A stretch of DNA of 64,000 nucleotides from Lachnospiraceae bacterium (GCA_024698485.1 JAILRC010000056.1:1-64000), one strand, 5' to 3'. Positions 14,349-22,805 are shown, counted from the stretch's first letter. The notes: a model not told the origin generated them from the letters alone. Numbers and translations: made by a program.

Positions 14349-15041
14349 ATGACTAAATTATTTAAGGCGATCAGACATGCTGATCTTGAAGAAATAAAGA
14401 GAATAATAGAAAAGAAGCCTGAGGCAGTCAACAGCGTAGCAGGGACGACTCCAAAGAAGGATCACGGACAATCACCGCTACAAGTTGCCTTGAAAACAGG
14501 GCATATTGAAATCGCAGATTACCTGATCGATCACGGAGCTGATGTAAATTTCTGCGAAGAAGAGGATGATGATCCGGGATTAAGAGTGCCTGTGATCTTC
14601 GATGCTATCACGGCAACGATTGATTCGTTATGCTATAGGGAATTTGACATATCGGACCAAGCGTTGATACTGTTGGAGAAATTGATCGATAAAGGGGCAA
14701 ATGTAAATGCGTTTACCAGTCACGGCTTAGGAACTATAAATTGGGCCATTCTTAGAGCTCAAAACATTATGGCATATCCGGATCTGTACGTTAACGTACA
14801 GAAAGAAGTACGCAATAAACTGGCAGGAGTATTGGACTTGCTGATAAAGAACGATGTGGATGTCGATGCGTGGGCTGAAAGAGGATATTATCCCGAACCG
14901 CATCCCGAACCTGCAAGCAGAGTATTGCTATTAGAGGAAGAAGATCCTAAAAGCGGATTGAACTACGAAAAAGTAAAGGCACTGCGAGAATTCCTTCGGA
15001 ACTATTTTGAAAATTCGGATTTCCATAAAATGAGGGGATAA
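14349..15041 (+). CDS. Ankyrin repeat protein
   Basis: A 230-residue protein with at least three ankyrin-type repeats: HADLEEIKRIIEKKPEAVNS, GQSPLQVALKTGHIEIADYL with IDHGADVNF, and ALILLEKLIDKGANVNAF, then the weaker LDLLIKNDVDVDAW. Such repeats mediate protein contacts; partner unknown. No signal peptide. The start at 14349 is chosen over an upstream TTG at 14316; GAAAGGA lies 16 bases upstream, which is further than ideal. The next gene, a GNAT, starts one base after its stop, so the two are likely co-translated. Confidence 0.75.
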   Translation: MTKLFKAIRHADLEEIKRIIEKKPEAVNSVAGTTPKKDHGQSPLQVALKTGHIEIADYLIDHGADVNFCEEEDDDPGLRVPVIFDAITATIDSLCYREFDISDQALILLEKLIDKGANVNAFTSHGLGTINWAILRAQNIMAYPDLYVNVQKEVRNKLAGVLDLLIKNDVDVDAWAERGYYPEPHPEPASRVLLLEEEDPKSGLNYEKVKALREFLRNYFENSDFHKMRG

Positions 15042-15042
15042 A

Positions 15043-15873
15043 ATGATAACAGAAATAAATAACCCAAAACAATATGATGCTTTTATAAACGGTCTTTCAT
15101 GCAATCCCGATTTCTCGGATCCTCATTTTGCATACGATCCGGATAATCTCTACCTTGCCGCAAAGGAGAAGGATCATCACCTGTACATATCCGAGGACAA
15201 CGGGCATATCGACGGCATTTTTGTATGGCTGATTATTCCTGAGGAAAAATATGTCGAGCTGATCGTTGGGCTGTCCCGCTCGAAGGAGGCGTGGACAGCG
15301 ATGATCGGGCATATCGAAGCAGCCAACCCCGGGGCACAGATGGATTTTGTTTTTAATCCCGGAAATGCGGTCCTTACCGAGGTCCTGAAAACAAGAAATG
15401 CAGAATTTGAGAAGCCGCAGAAAAAACTGAGAGTAGTGCGGGATGTTTCGTGCGGAAGCGCATGTAGGGCTGCTGAACTCAGCGCGGAATACGAAAAACA
15501 GTACACGGATCTTCATGAAAAGGACACCTACTGGACCGCAGAAAGAGTGCTGGCGGCACGGGATCATTTTAGGGTGATCGCAGCGGTTGAGAAGGGAGAA
15601 TTGGTCGGGTACTTAGACGTTACTTCAAACTACGATGAAAACGAGATCTACGATCTATATGCCAAAGCGGGTTACGAGGAGTACCGCAAGGATATGCTTG
15701 CAAGGGCACTGCAACTGAACGGCGCCAGGGGACTGATGGTCCAGGTGGACATTGACGATGCTTCGGAGATTGGACTGTATGAAGAAATGGGCTTTGAAAC
15801 GGTAAAAGGCTCGGAAAGCATATATGCAACTTACCGGACAGTATCGAACGCCAAAAAGAAAGGAACAATATAA
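15043..15873 (+). CDS. Two-domain GNAT-like acetyltransferase
   Basis: A 276-residue protein with two GNAT-like halves. The N-terminal half (about 1-125) has HLYISEDNGHIDGIFVWLII and VELIVGLSRSKEAWTAMIGH. The C-terminal half (about 130-270) has HFRVIAAVEKGELVGYLDVT, IYDLYAKAGYEEYRKDMLAR in place of the usual R/QxxGxG/A loop, and a standard EIGLYEEMGFETV. The atypical acetyl-CoA loop suggests that at least this half may be degenerate or substrate-specialised. GGGGATAAA is the ribosome site. A family A repeat overlaps its stop codon. Confidence 0.7.
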   Translation: MITEINNPKQYDAFINGLSCNPDFSDPHFAYDPDNLYLAAKEKDHHLYISEDNGHIDGIFVWLIIPEEKYVELIVGLSRSKEAWTAMIGHIEAANPGAQMDFVFNPGNAVLTEVLKTRNAEFEKPQKKLRVVRDVSCGSACRAAELSAEYEKQYTDLHEKDTYWTAERVLAARDHFRVIAAVEKGELVGYLDVTSNYDENEIYDLYAKAGYEEYRKDMLARALQLNGARGLMVQVDIDDASEIGLYEEMGFETVKGSESIYATYRTVSNAKKKGTI

Positions 15874-15906
15874 ATGAACCACTAATCCCGTCCCCGGGGA
15901 CCATTC
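15872..15906. repeat. Family A repeat (inverted orientation)
   Basis: ATGAACCACTAATCCCGTCC then CCGGGGACCATT. It has point changes relative to the other copies (ACTAATCCC for CCTAACCCC). Its first bases include the TAA of the preceding gene. Confidence 0.75.
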
Positions 15907-15971
15907 CGGCTACGGAAGAGGAGGGGAAGAAGAAAAAGCAGGAGTGCGGCGACGTTTTTCGAAAACCGGAT

Positions 15972-16000
15972 TTGCATTTTTTCACGAATTGGTTTAAAAT
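15972..16000 (+). promoter_or_regulatory. Promoter of the ABC-F leader transcript
   Basis: TTGCAT (15972-15977), 17-base spacer, TAAAAT (15995-16000). It would give a leader of roughly 240 bases before the ABC-F start codon. Confidence 0.6.
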
Positions 16001-16062
16001 AGAGAAAAATTGATGAAAGGACAACAGGTGACGGAATGATAATCAGATGATCGGAGATTTAA

Positions 16063-16203
16063 GTGAACACGTTGATTGCAGCTACCATATGGTGGCGAGT
16101 TTGCGTACGCTTAGATCAGATCGTCATACATTCCGAGCCGGTTTTATATACTGGTCTGTTTTTGTATGAGTCTGTTTGCGTGCGCAACGGACTTATTTTT
16201 TGA
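16063..16203 (+). CDS. Putative 46-codon leader peptide
   Basis: A GTG start with CGGAG six bases upstream opens 46 codons (MNTLIAATIWWRVCVRLDQI at the start) that run through the whole terminator-like hairpin and stop inside its T-run. A leader frame spanning the hairpin means translating ribosomes would directly influence termination. It contains the direct repeat GTTTGCGTRCGC twice (16099 and 16174). Expression is unproven. Confidence 0.45.
   Translation: MNTLIAATIWWRVCVRLDQIVIHSEPVLYTGLFLYESVCVRNGLIF
16169..16202 (+). terminator. Attenuator hairpin ahead of the ABC-F gene
   Basis: AGTCTGTTTGCG and its 3' partner CGCAACGGACT form a stem (one bulged T, one T-G pair) followed by TATTTTTTG. 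The upstream copy GTTTGCGTACGC at 16099-16110 could pair with the 3' arm instead, giving an antiterminator. A second small dyad AATGGGG/CCCCATT (16205-16223) lies between the attenuator and the ribosome site. Confidence 0.6.
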
Positions 16204-16247
16204 TAATGGGGTTTGACCCCATTGGCAACATGAAAGGGGGCTTGTAT

Positions 16248-17705
16248 ATGTCCAAAAGATTGTTCATAAAAGCGGAAAATGTGATCCATGCATATGGCGA
16301 GCAGACAGTGCTGGATTTTGAAAGATTTTATCTTTACGAAGGTGAGAAGGTGGGGCTTGTGGGACGAAACGGAGCGGGAAAGAGCACGCTCCTTAAGATC
16401 CTGGCAGGCGAGATCGAGGCTACAAAGGGCCTGGTGGTGAAGGAATGTGAGCCTTTCTACTTTGAGCAGTTCGGATCCGATGACTCCTACCGGGAAACGG
16501 ATTACGCGGAAGCGGGAAGGCTGGGAGTCGGCGACCGCATATGGCAGGAAAACGTGAGCGGCGGAGAAGAGACAAGGATCAGGCTTGCTCAACTGTTTTC
16601 ATCCCAAAGGGCGGTGGCGTTCCTTGATGAACCCACGTCAAATCTCGACCTTGACGGCGTGGAACTCCTTAAAAAGAGGTTAAAAGAGATCGACACCATG
16701 GTGATCATAAGCCACGACAGGTCGCTTCTTAACGAGTTCTGCAACCGCATCGTGGAGATCTCCTTCGGAAAGCTGCAGAGCTTTAACGGAAACTACGACG
16801 ACTATCTGGTCCAAAAGGAGGAGCAGGTAAAGACACAGCAGGCTGAATATGAAGAGTATCAGGCTGAAAAGAAGAGGCTGAAAGGCATATATTTAGAGAA
16901 AAAAGCGAAAGCGAAGAGCCTTGAAAAGAAGCCCAAAAACCTTTCTTCAAGCGAGGCGAAGGCAATCGCACTTGGAGCTTCCAGAAAGCCCGAGGACAAG
17001 GCACGAGGAATGGAGCGGAGTGCCACCAATGTCCTTAAGAGGATCGAGCACATGGAAGTAAAGGAAAAGCCAAAGGAAGAGCCCACGGTGAGACCTGACT
17101 TTCGCCTTACGAACCCGCCCAAGAACCCGATCGTGATCCGCGGTGAGCACATTTCCTTTTCCTATGATCAAAACGTCATCTTCGACGACGCGGATCTCAT
17201 CATAAAGAACGGCAGCAAAGTTGCACTCCTTGGCGGGAACGGAGCGGGAAAGACCACGCTCCTTGAACTCATCGCAAAGCGGGAAGGCATATACGTAGTG
17301 CCGGGGGCAAAGATCGGATATGCCAGACAGAACATGTCCCAGATCGACATGAACCTTACGGTGCTTGAAAATGTGAAAAGGGTTAGCATACAGAGCGAAA
17401 GCCTTGCGAGGATCATTCTTGCAAGACTCCTCCTGTCGGAAAGAGACATGAACAAGAAGGCAGCGGACCTCTCAGGCGGAGAACGGATGAAACTGTCCTT
17501 TGCCATGCTCTTTGTTTCGGACGTGAACCTGCTGATCCTTGACGAACCCACGAATTATCTTGACATCCCGTCGGTGGAGGCGTTGGAAAAACTTCTTACG
17601 GAATATGAAGGAACCCTGCTGTTTACATCCCACGACAAAATGTTCGTGGACAAGATCGCGACGGATAGGCTGTATGTGAGGGATGGTAAAATAGTTGATT
17701 TTTAA
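16248..17705 (+). CDS. ABC-F subfamily ATPase, ribosomal protection type
   Basis: A 485-residue protein with two ABC domains and no membrane helices, the ABC-F layout. Domain 1 has GRNGAGKST (near residue 36), NVSGGEETR and FLDEPTSNLDLDG; domain 2 has GGNGAGKTT (near 328), DLSGGERMK and LILDEPTNYLD. The linker (about 190-290) is charged and helical, as expected for the segment that enters the ribosome. The size and linker resemble antibiotic-resistance ABC-F proteins (Vga/Lsa/Msr type) more than EttA. AAAGGGGG lies seven bases before the chosen ATG; another ATG lies 18 bases upstream. A long leader with an attenuator and a leader frame fits drug-inducible control (inference). Confidence 0.88.
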   Translation: MSKRLFIKAENVIHAYGEQTVLDFERFYLYEGEKVGLVGRNGAGKSTLLKILAGEIEATKGLVVKECEPFYFEQFGSDDSYRETDYAEAGRLGVGDRIWQENVSGGEETRIRLAQLFSSQRAVAFLDEPTSNLDLDGVELLKKRLKEIDTMVIISHDRSLLNEFCNRIVEISFGKLQSFNGNYDDYLVQKEEQVKTQQAEYEEYQAEKKRLKGIYLEKKAKAKSLEKKPKNLSSSEAKAIALGASRKPEDKARGMERSATNVLKRIEHMEVKEKPKEEPTVRPDFRLTNPPKNPIVIRGEHISFSYDQNVIFDDADLIIKNGSKVALLGGNGAGKTTLLELIAKREGIYVVPGAKIGYARQNMSQIDMNLTVLENVKRVSIQSESLARIILARLLLSERDMNKKAADLSGGERMKLSFAMLFVSDVNLLILDEPTNYLDIPSVEALEKLLTEYEGTLLFTSHDKMFVDKIATDRLYVRDGKIVDF

Positions 17706-17762
17706 AAGAAATAGTATAGAATATAGCGAAATAAACTTTACTGTGATAAGAGGAGGAAGCAT

Positions 17763-18005
17763 ATGCCCCACGTAGAGATCAAATGTTTTCCGGGAAGAAC
17801 GGAAGAGCAGAAGCAAGCATGTGCCGAGAAGGTGACAGAAGTTCTGGCGGAGACGCTGGGATGCAAGGTCTCCAGTGTTTCGATCACCATCAAGGAAGTT
17901 GCCGAAGAGGCGTGGAAAACCGAGGTCTGGGACAAGAGCATAGTTCCGGATGAGAAGTATATGTACAAACAGCCCGGTTACACCTGCGAGGAACAGAAAA
18001 AGTGA
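17763..18005 (+). CDS. 4-oxalocrotonate tautomerase family protein
   Basis: An 80-residue member of the tautomerase superfamily. The protein starts Met-Pro (MPHVEIKCFPGRTEEQKQAC), so removal of Met would expose the catalytic Pro1. The helix KVTEVLAETLGCKVSSVSIT and the second strand match 4-OT subunits, which assemble as oligomers. It is about 15 residues longer than 4-OT because of a tail ending MYKQPGYTCEEQKK. Natural substrate unknown. AGAGGAGGAAGCAT is the ribosome site. Confidence 0.85.
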   Translation: MPHVEIKCFPGRTEEQKQACAEKVTEVLAETLGCKVSSVSITIKEVAEEAWKTEVWDKSIVPDEKYMYKQPGYTCEEQKK

Positions 18006-18060
18006 GAATGTCCATTAAGAAATTGTTGGATAGATGAAAGGTAAAAATGAGGGCGTTCAT

Positions 18061-19056
18061 ATGCTGACAGTAAGAAAGGCTGAAATGGCGGAGTTTGAAG
18101 CCATAATGGAGATCTACGGGATCGCCCGGGATTTTATGGCAGGCACCGGGAATCCCAACCAATGGGGAAAGACGCGACCGGCAGCGGAGCAGATAAAAGA
18201 AGACATTGAAAACGGCATATGCCACGTGATATGCGAAGGCGACGGGATCCATGGTGTCTTTGCACTTTGCGAGGGCATCGATCCGACCTATCTGTACATT
18301 GAAGGCGGAGAATGGCTGAACGACGAGCCCTACGTCACCATTCACAGGATCGCTGGAGATCAAAAGGCACACGGCATTTTTACCTGCGCCATGGAGTGTT
18401 GCAAACAATATGCCGACAACATCCGTATCGACACCCACGAAGACAATAAAGTGATGCAAAACATCCTTGCAAAGCACGGTTTTTCAAAGCGTGGGATCAT
18501 ATATCTAAAGAACGGCGAGCCGCGACTTGCGTTTCAGTGGCGCAAAAAAGGGGAAGAAAAGATGGAAACATTACGCAAAGTGAAACCCGGTGACGAGGCA
18601 GATCTTGCATACATACAGACCGAGAGCTGGAAGGCTGCGTTCAAGGACATTCTTGATGCGGAGACCCTTACAAGATGCACGAACAAAGAAAAAGCCGCCA
18701 ACATGTACAAAAACCTCATAGAGACCAACAAGGGAAACGGCTATCTCCTGTCGGTGGACGGAAGGCCCCATTGCATTGCGTGGTGGGATGCGGCGAGGGA
18801 TGCTGAGTTTACGGGAAAAGCGGAACTAATCTGCATACACAGCCTTAAAGACAACTGGCACAAAGGTTACGGAAAACAGATGATGAGCCGTGTGCTGGCT
18901 GATATGAAAGAGGCGGGGTATTCCGAAGCGGTTTTGTGGGTGTTCAGGGAAAACATCCGGGCAAGAGGCTTTTACGAGGCCTGCGGTTTTTCCGAAACAA
19001 CATATGAAAAAGAAATACTGGGAGCAGTGGAAGTGTGCTACTCAAAGAAACTGTGA
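18061..19056 (+). CDS. Tandem GNAT acetyltransferase fusion
   Basis: A 331-residue protein made of two complete GNAT domains. Domain 1 (1-160) starts MLTVRKAEMAEFEAIMEIYG and ends KVMQNILAKHGFSKRGI; its loop reads AGDQKAHGIFTCA, lacking the standard RxxGxG/A. Domain 2 (about 171-331) starts METLRKVKPGDEADLAYIQT, has LKDNWHKGYGKQMMSR (canonical GYG loop) and RARGFYEACGFSE. A GGGGAAGAAAAG ribosome-like site precedes the Met at the join (18562), so the second half may once have been, or may still be, a separate start. GAGGG lies seven bases before the first ATG. Confidence 0.85.
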   Translation: MLTVRKAEMAEFEAIMEIYGIARDFMAGTGNPNQWGKTRPAAEQIKEDIENGICHVICEGDGIHGVFALCEGIDPTYLYIEGGEWLNDEPYVTIHRIAGDQKAHGIFTCAMECCKQYADNIRIDTHEDNKVMQNILAKHGFSKRGIIYLKNGEPRLAFQWRKKGEEKMETLRKVKPGDEADLAYIQTESWKAAFKDILDAETLTRCTNKEKAANMYKNLIETNKGNGYLLSVDGRPHCIAWWDAARDAEFTGKAELICIHSLKDNWHKGYGKQMMSRVLADMKEAGYSEAVLWVFRENIRARGFYEACGFSETTYEKEILGAVEVCYSKKL

Positions 19057-19066
19057 TATGAAGCTG

Positions 19067-19100
19067 AAAGAGGCATTTTGACATGCCTCTTTTATTTTTT
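19067..19100 (+). terminator. Rho-independent terminator
   Basis: AAAGAGGCAT pairs with ATGCCTCTTT over a 6-base loop and is followed by TATTTTTTTT. Confidence 0.85.
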
Positions 19101-19112
19101 TTAAAAAAGGTG

Positions 19113-19157
19113 TTGACACAGAACTGTTACAGGTGTATATATAACACATAAACAGTT
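19113..19157 (+). promoter_or_regulatory. Promoter and dyad operator of the GntR-ABC operon
   Basis: TTGACA (19113-19118), 17-base spacer and TATATA (19136-19141) make a near-consensus promoter. A dyad spans 19122-19157: outer arms AACTGTT and AACAGTT, inner GTGTATATATAACAC. It overlaps spacer and -10 box and resembles sites of YtrA-type GntR repressors, so the downstream GntR protein probably binds here. Confidence 0.75.
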
Positions 19158-19177
19158 ACGAGAAGGAGGCAAGAAAT

Positions 19178-19555
19178 TTGAAGATCTCTCAGAATAATGG
19201 CATTCCTATATACAAACAGATAGCCGATGCATTCCGAACTGACATATTGGCGGGAAAATACGCACAGGGGGAGTACCTGCCCTCCATCAGGGAACTGGCA
19301 AAGGACCTTAGGATCAGCGTCATTACCACCATGAAGGCATATGAACAGTTGGAACTTGAGGGGCTTGTGACAGCGTCTCAGGGGAAAGGGTTCTATGTGA
19401 ACGCACAGGACAGCGAGATGCTTAAAGAGCAGCATCTGAGGAAGGTGGAAGAGTCCCTTTCCGCGGCCATCGAAGCGGCGAAGATAGCAGGGATAGGAAG
19501 AACGGAACTTGTTGAGACTCTGAATACGCTTTTGGATATGGAAGATATGCATTGA
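19178..19555 (+). CDS. GntR family regulator, YtrA subfamily
   Basis: A 125-residue repressor with a winged helix (IPIYKQIADAFRTDILAGKY, LPSIRELAKDLRISVITTMK, LEGLVTASQGKGFYVN) and only a short C-terminal dimerisation helix, the YtrA pattern. YtrA-type genes usually sit first in operons of ABC transporters, as here. The start codon is TTG, chosen because AAGGAGG lies eight bases upstream and the protein start matches the family. The operon continues with an ATPase and two membrane subunits. Confidence 0.9.
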   Translation: MKISQNNGIPIYKQIADAFRTDILAGKYAQGEYLPSIRELAKDLRISVITTMKAYEQLELEGLVTASQGKGFYVNAQDSEMLKEQHLRKVEESLSAAIEAAKIAGIGRTELVETLNTLLDMEDMH

Positions 19556-19571
19556 ACACACGGAGGAAATT

Positions 19572-20468
19572 ATGGAAAACAGCGTTATTAAGGTAAAAAA
19601 CCTTCAAAAATCATACAAGAATTTTGAGCTTTCCATTCCGGAACTTTCGATCCCTAAGGGCTTTGCAACAGCCCTGATCGGAGAAAACGGAGCGGGAAAG
19701 ACCACACTTTTAAACATCCTTTCGGGAATACGCCTTGACTACAAGGGCGAAGTGGAGTACTTCGAAAAGTACACTTCGGATGAGGTGGAAAAGAAACCCG
19801 AGATCAAGGAGAGGATCGGCTACACGGGCACGGACAACTACTATCTGCCCACATGGACGGTGAAGCAGGTGAATGACCTTTCCAAACTCCTTTTTGAAAA
19901 GTACGATGAAGAGAAATTCATGAATTACTGCCGCGATCTTGCGGTTTTCGGAGAGGGCTCCGTTGACGGGAATAAAAAAGTGAACGAGCTTTCCGACGGA
20001 ACCAAGACAAAACTCATGCTTTCAGGAGTTCTTTCAAGAGATACGGACCTTCTCATCATGGATGAGCCTGCATCTCCCCTGGACCCCTTGATGCGTGACA
20101 AACTCTGCGAACTGATCCGGGAGTACCTGAGCGCCGACGAGGGCAGAAGCGTGTTCTTCTCCACCCACAACATAAGCGACATGGAGGGCGTCACGGACTA
20201 CGCTATCATCATGGAGCACGGAAGGATCGTTGAGCAGGGCTTCGTTGAGGATCTCAAGGAAAAGTACATCGCTGTGAAGGGCGAGCCCGGCGACATTGAG
20301 GCTGCGAAGAAGATCCTGTACAGCATGACAGCTTCAAATTACGGTTTTGAAGGCATATGCCTGGCAGAGGATCTTGACAAGCTGGCAGGAATGGACGTTG
20401 TAACGGAAACTGCGGGACTTTTTAAGATCAGTGTGGCTGTAATGAAGCACAATTCATTGATCAGATGA
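19572..20468 (+). CDS. ABC transporter ATP-binding protein
   Basis: A 298-residue ATPase with Walker A GENGAGKTT (near residue 37), a signature region NELSDGTKTKLMLSG (LSDGT in place of LSGGQ), Walker B LLIMDEPASPLDP and switch His in STHNISDME. The altered signature occurs in YtrB/EcsA-like exporters found with YtrA regulators. A C-terminal extension (about 225-298) with weak similarity to none known follows the core. Its stop overlaps an ATG of the next gene. CGGAGG precedes its start. Confidence 0.9.
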   Translation: MENSVIKVKNLQKSYKNFELSIPELSIPKGFATALIGENGAGKTTLLNILSGIRLDYKGEVEYFEKYTSDEVEKKPEIKERIGYTGTDNYYLPTWTVKQVNDLSKLLFEKYDEEKFMNYCRDLAVFGEGSVDGNKKVNELSDGTKTKLMLSGVLSRDTDLLIMDEPASPLDPLMRDKLCELIREYLSADEGRSVFFSTHNISDMEGVTDYAIIMEHGRIVEQGFVEDLKEKYIAVKGEPGDIEAAKKILYSMTASNYGFEGICLAEDLDKLAGMDVVTETAGLFKISVAVMKHNSLIR

Positions 20469-20482
20469 AAGGAGTGCGGATC

Positions 20483-21148
20483 ATGGAATTTACTGGAAGG
20501 AAATGCTTTAAGGCATTTGCATCCCGGGGATATAAGATCGCAACGATAATTGTTACCGTGTTGTCTGTTTTGATCGGAGGAGGGGCTGCTTTTTTCTTCG
20601 GAAGCTTGTCCATGCCGTTTATCGGAGCTGTACTCTTTATCGTGATCGGAATTGCGGATTATCTCTATGCCTCGGCATTCAACAAGTCAAACCTGGGGTG
20701 CCTGAATTTTGTTAGAAGCTCCTTTTGGGGCAAACTTGCCATTAGGCAGTATTTAAAGACTGATGTGATCTACAAGGCGGTTCTTGTGAGCCTTGGCTAT
20801 CTCGGAAGCTTTGCGGTTGCGATCATGCAGGGCGGAGTTTTTGAGTGTCTCACCTGTCTTGGCACATCTCTTGCTATGCTGTTTCTTGCACTTAAGGTTA
20901 TGAAGGATCGTTGCTGGGGTGTCAACATAAATATGTTTCTGATCGAAGTCGGAGGCATGTTGAATGCTCTGGTGTCCATAGTTTTGGTGAGCTGCATAGC
21001 ATTGGCATACGAGGCGGGATTTGGCATCTTGGCGGGGGTCACAGCAACTGCGGTCACTCTGGCACTTGCATTTTTGAGCGGAAGGTCGCTGTACATATGC
21101 AGTGCCAGAAATTTTGAAGCAGGCTACAGACCCACGGAAAACCTTTGA
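20483..21148 (+). CDS. ABC transporter membrane subunit 1
   Basis: A 221-residue integral membrane protein with six predicted helices (about 18-40, 45-64, 95-115, 120-138, 152-175, 178-198). It lacks motifs beyond hydrophobic segments. Its position between the ATPase and a second membrane protein supports a permease role. The ATG at 20483 has AAAGGAG upstream; an in-frame ATG at 20465 overlapping the ATPase stop lacks a ribosome site. Confidence 0.75.
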   Translation: MEFTGRKCFKAFASRGYKIATIIVTVLSVLIGGGAAFFFGSLSMPFIGAVLFIVIGIADYLYASAFNKSNLGCLNFVRSSFWGKLAIRQYLKTDVIYKAVLVSLGYLGSFAVAIMQGGVFECLTCLGTSLAMLFLALKVMKDRCWGVNINMFLIEVGGMLNALVSIVLVSCIALAYEAGFGILAGVTATAVTLALAFLSGRSLYICSARNFEAGYRPTENL

Positions 21149-21160
21149 CGGAGGCTTGAC

Positions 21161-21886
21161 ATGAAAAATAAAAAACTTGTTATGTATATGATAAAAACCG
21201 GAACACAGTCAAAACAGATGATCTTTATGGTTTTTTTCTTCATGGTTTTGGGGATAGTGTTTGAGATCAGTCTTACGACGGTTAATCTCGAGAGAGGGTT
21301 TATAATGCCTCTTTCAAGCGTGTATTTTTCGCTGGTTGGCATATTTTTGCACCAGCTTCTGGTAATACCCACAGTGTTTGGCTTTATTGCCGCATCTCCC
21401 CGGAATAGGTTTTTAAGGACCAAGGCTTCTGTAGCGGTGGCTGTGATCACATCACTTATCGGAAACACTGTTTTCATTCTTCTTCGTGTTTTTGTGACCC
21501 TTGGGTTTGGGACACGGAAAATGAACCTGAGTGAAGATATGCTTGAAAAACTGTATTTCTCACTGATCATTTCGGCAATCTTATGTGTTTTGGGCTTTGT
21601 TTATCTGGGACTCAGCTACGTGAGTATGCTTTCGTCGCTGATATTTTTGATCGTGGGTATGGCGGGAACCTCGCTGTTGTTTGTAGGCACGGTCCTTGAC
21701 GGGATCTATCGCACGCTTTACGTACCGGTCCTCGATACTTTGGGGAAGACCGGGGCCCACGCTGTTGTGATCGCCACATACTATCTGTTGATCATCTTCG
21801 GAGGGCTGATCTGCTACATTATTAGCGTTCTCAATTACAGAAAAGGATTTTCAAAACAGTTTACAAAAGGAATGGGAAATCTCTGA
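21161..21886 (+). CDS. ABC transporter membrane subunit 2
   Basis: A 241-residue protein with six predicted helices (about 18-37, 45-62, 80-105, 125-145, 150-170, 200-225). Start 12 bases after the previous stop with GGAGGC as ribosome site. Together with subunit 1 it would form a heterodimeric exporter powered by the ATPase; substrate unknown. Peptide antibiotics or cell-wall stress are typical for YtrA-controlled transporters (family knowledge). Confidence 0.75.
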   Translation: MKNKKLVMYMIKTGTQSKQMIFMVFFFMVLGIVFEISLTTVNLERGFIMPLSSVYFSLVGIFLHQLLVIPTVFGFIAASPRNRFLRTKASVAVAVITSLIGNTVFILLRVFVTLGFGTRKMNLSEDMLEKLYFSLIISAILCVLGFVYLGLSYVSMLSSLIFLIVGMAGTSLLFVGTVLDGIYRTLYVPVLDTLGKTGAHAVVIATYYLLIIFGGLICYIISVLNYRKGFSKQFTKGMGNL

Positions 21887-21900
21887 TCCATCCCATACAC

Positions 21901-21957
21901 AAACCATTTGCTTATAGAAAAAGGAAAGTCTATAATAGAGCGAATGGTTTGTTTTTT
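21901..21957 (+). terminator. Terminator with a promoter nested in its loop
   Basis: AAACCATTTGC (21901-21911) pairs with GCGAATGGTTT (21940-21950), one mismatch, then GTTTTTTT. The 28-base loop and left arm contain TTGCTT (21908-21913), a 17-base spacer and TATAAT (21931-21936), a good promoter for the next gene. Transcripts starting there would lack the left arm and so avoid termination. Confidence 0.65.
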
Positions 21958-21974
21958 TGAAAGGGGATCTGCCT

Positions 21975-22805
21975 ATGAATGAACTTGAGCGAAAGGAGAT
22001 CAGAGAGGCCATCGAGGCTGCGGACGAAGCACTGTATCACCTTGAAAATGCAAATGGATATCTGAGAAGTGCCGGGAACTGGGGATTGCTTGATATTTTT
22101 GGCGGCGGACTGATCTCCGGACTTGTGAAACACAACAAGATGGGCAATGCGGAGGCAGAGATTGATGCCGCGAAACGGGCTCTTCAGCGTTTCAGTAAGG
22201 AACTGAGAGATGTGAGCGGCTATTGTTCGATACATATCGGTGATTTCCTGACGTTTGCGGATTTCTTCTTTGACGGGCTTGTGGCGGATGCCATGGAAAA
22301 CTGCCGCTGCGCCATTCATATGGCTGCAAGCGCCATTCCGGGAGTGTTTGTGGCCTTCAACAGAAAAGTCATGCTGGGTTGCAGGGCTTCCAAGGTGCGG
22401 TCGCTGAGCTTTGACGCTTTTGAAAGCATAAACTACCCTTACATCGCAAAGATCTCGTCCCTGGGCATGCGGATAGATAAGGCTTCCGTTCCCGAAAGAA
22501 CAGGCATATTCAAACTGTCCGATACCTATTCCAACGAAGTCTGCATGATCAAAATGTTCCACGGAATACACAGGAGCATGATAGAAGCCATTGCGGAAAA
22601 AGGCTACAAAGGGCTGTACATCGAAGCATATGGCATCGGCGGTATGCCTTTCATTAAACATGATTTCATCGGAACACTTGAAAAAGTGATAAAGGGATTA
22701 CTATTCCATAAATATGGCAGGGGAAATGACACCCCCGGATGCTTTGGCTTAGGGGATGCATTAAAGGAAGAAGATATACATAATGGCCCCCCGGGACGGG
22801 GTTAA
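21975..22805 (+). pseudogene. Chimeric gene: unknown N-terminal domain joined to an asparaginase fragment
   Basis: The 276-residue frame has two unrelated parts. Residues 1 to about 103 (MNELERKEIREAIEAADEAL to LTFADFFFDGLV) form a helical domain seen as stand-alone hypothetical proteins. From about residue 104 the sequence is the middle and C-terminal core of type I L-asparaginase: NCRCAIHMAASAIPGVFVAF, GCRASKVRSLSFDAFESINY, YKGLYIEAYGIGGMPF. The asparaginase N-terminus with its TGGT nucleophile motif is absent. After HDFIGTLEKVIK the match stops; EMTPPDAL in another frame just beyond may be a decayed remnant of the 3' end. The last residues are encoded by a family A repeat. Best read as a deletion/recombination product without asparaginase activity. 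Confidence 0.7.

Noticed and set aside
15097..15567. 156-residue minus-strand frame
   Set aside because: Fully inside the two-domain GNAT gene in antisense; no start signals.
21930..22661. 243-residue open frame on the minus strand
   Set aside because: It lies antisense to the chimeric asparaginase gene, has no ribosome site or family-like sequence and reads as a shadow frame.
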